Positions 63,539 through 64,000 of a stretch of DNA of 64,000 nucleotides are shown in pieces. The notes under the pieces were generated by a model that saw only the letters and a list, made by a program, of their open reading frames with translations, was not told where the DNA came from and made no database searches. Numbering within the stretch: the stretch's first letter is position 1; every line of letters begins with the position of its first letter. The translations under genes were made by a program, and so were the position numbers. Location of the stretch: contig NZ_CP154468.1 of assembly GCF_039545455.1 (NCBI RefSeq), positions 124,001 through 188,000 of the forward strand, read 5' to 3'. The DNA is from Brucella sp. BE17. GTDB lineage: Bacteria > Pseudomonadota > Alphaproteobacteria > Rhizobiales > Rhizobiaceae.

Positions 63539-64000
63539 ATGCTCCTGAACAAAGGCCTTATCCACGGTGAGCTGGGCGTAAATTGTGTTCATTTGTGTAT
63601 CGATGTACAAAATCTCTTTTCTGAAGACGCGCCCTGGCATGTACCTTGGCTCGCCTCTATAACGCCGTTTATTGGCGCAATCTGCGAGCGTCACGCGGAA
63701 AGGACGATTTTTACGCGCTTTATTCCGCCCCTGCATGCGGAAGACGCATTGGGTGCCTGGAAACGCTATTTTGCCAAGTGGAGTGAGCTTACGCTCGAAA
63801 AGGCTGATCCCGAACTCATACAGTTGCTGCCTGAACTCAGAGTGTATGTTCCGCCAGCGCGCATTCTCGATAAGGCGGTTTATTCGCCATGGGTTGATGG
63901 GCGACTGGATAAACAGTTGCGCCAGCAGGGGGTGGATACCATTGTCTTGAGCGGTGCCGAGACGGATTTATGTGTTCTCTCCGCATTGTTCGGGGCGGTG
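63539..64000 (+). CDS. Isochorismatase family cysteine hydrolase (3' end outside window)
   Basis: The frame from the ATG at 63539, behind GCGGGGGAG, stays open for 154 codons to the window edge. The catalytic triad of the family is visible: Asp in LCIDVQNLF, Lys in LDKAVYSPW and Cys in SGAETDLCVLSA. The family hydrolyses isochorismate, nicotinamide or N-carbamoyl amides; the substrate here is open. An N-terminal stretch of about 20 residues precedes the usual start of the fold. Confidence 0.85.
   Translation, partial: MLLNKGLIHGELGVNCVHLCIDVQNLFSEDAPWHVPWLASITPFIGAICERHAERTIFTRFIPPLHAEDALGAWKRYFAKWSELTLEKADPELIQLLPELRVYVPPARILDKAVYSPWVDGRLDKQLRQQGVDTIVLSGAETDLCVLSALFGAV

Noticed and set aside
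1..64000. CRISPR arrays, insertion sequences, prophage, rRNA and tRNA genes
   Set aside because: Looked for spaced repeats, transposase motifs, terminal repeats and cloverleaf sequences; none could be supported.

Overview
The window looks like chromosomal DNA from an alphaproteobacterium of the Brucella/Ochrobactrum group (Rhizobiales), most likely a secondary chromosome. This is inferred from gene content and order: minCDE with a CtrA-type box upstream, a BepFG-like RND pump, an ehu/eut ectoine utilisation cluster with an EnuR-type MocR regulator, TIGR02587/TIGR02588 proteins, and many short palindromic intergenic elements of the kind common in that group. Base composition is even, and I see no phage, IS element, CRISPR array, rRNA or tRNA.

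Layout. 1-3.3 kb: the end of a molybdate importer (modB, modC), a GNAT acetyltransferase with a short membrane protein overlapping it, and a TRIC-type channel. 3.3-6.2 kb: a 650-bp non-coding stretch with two strong hairpins, then a CtrA box and minCDE. 6.2-12.8 kb: an RND efflux operon (bepG, bepF) led by a hydrolase-fold protein that has lost its catalytic residues, with a divergent LysR regulator. 12.8-16.1 kb: a cstA/btsT-yjiX-yjiA pyruvate/peptide uptake operon. 16.3-29.0 kb: an ectoine/hydroxyectoine uptake and breakdown cluster (doeC, doeD, enuR, eutB, eutC, doeA, doeB, ehuBCDA, and divergent doeX). It has no eutA. 29.7-32.9 kb: a proVWX glycine betaine importer, so two osmolyte systems are neighbours. 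32.9-41 kb: a threonine aldolase and glutamate synthase (gltB, gltD). 41-51.8 kb: envelope and housekeeping genes: a cycA-like permease, a degenerate SGNH protein, a lytic transglycosylase, galU, kdsD, a DMT exporter, an ABC exporter, a PfpI-like protein and a MocA-like nucleotidyltransferase. 52-61 kb: a secreted DUF922 protein, a FadR-type regulator divergent from a DapA-family enzyme, a decayed CorA/ZntB gene, and a NitT/TauT-type ABC importer in one operon with an IlvD/Edd sugar-acid dehydratase under a second GntR regulator. 61-64 kb: a TIGR02588/TIGR02587 membrane pair, two small stress-type proteins and the start of an isochorismatase-like hydrolase.

How the genes work together. Ectoine breakdown ends in L-aspartate, and betaine is taken up next door, so compatible solutes can serve as osmoprotectant or as food. 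GltBD supplies glutamate, the usual amino donor. The least explained parts are the dead hydrolase in the efflux operon, the orphan importer-dehydratase operon with the nearby DapA-family gene, and the missing eutA. Several palindromic repeats sit between genes of the same operon and may shape mRNA processing. No completely new multi-gene system is evident; the candidates are listed in order of position.
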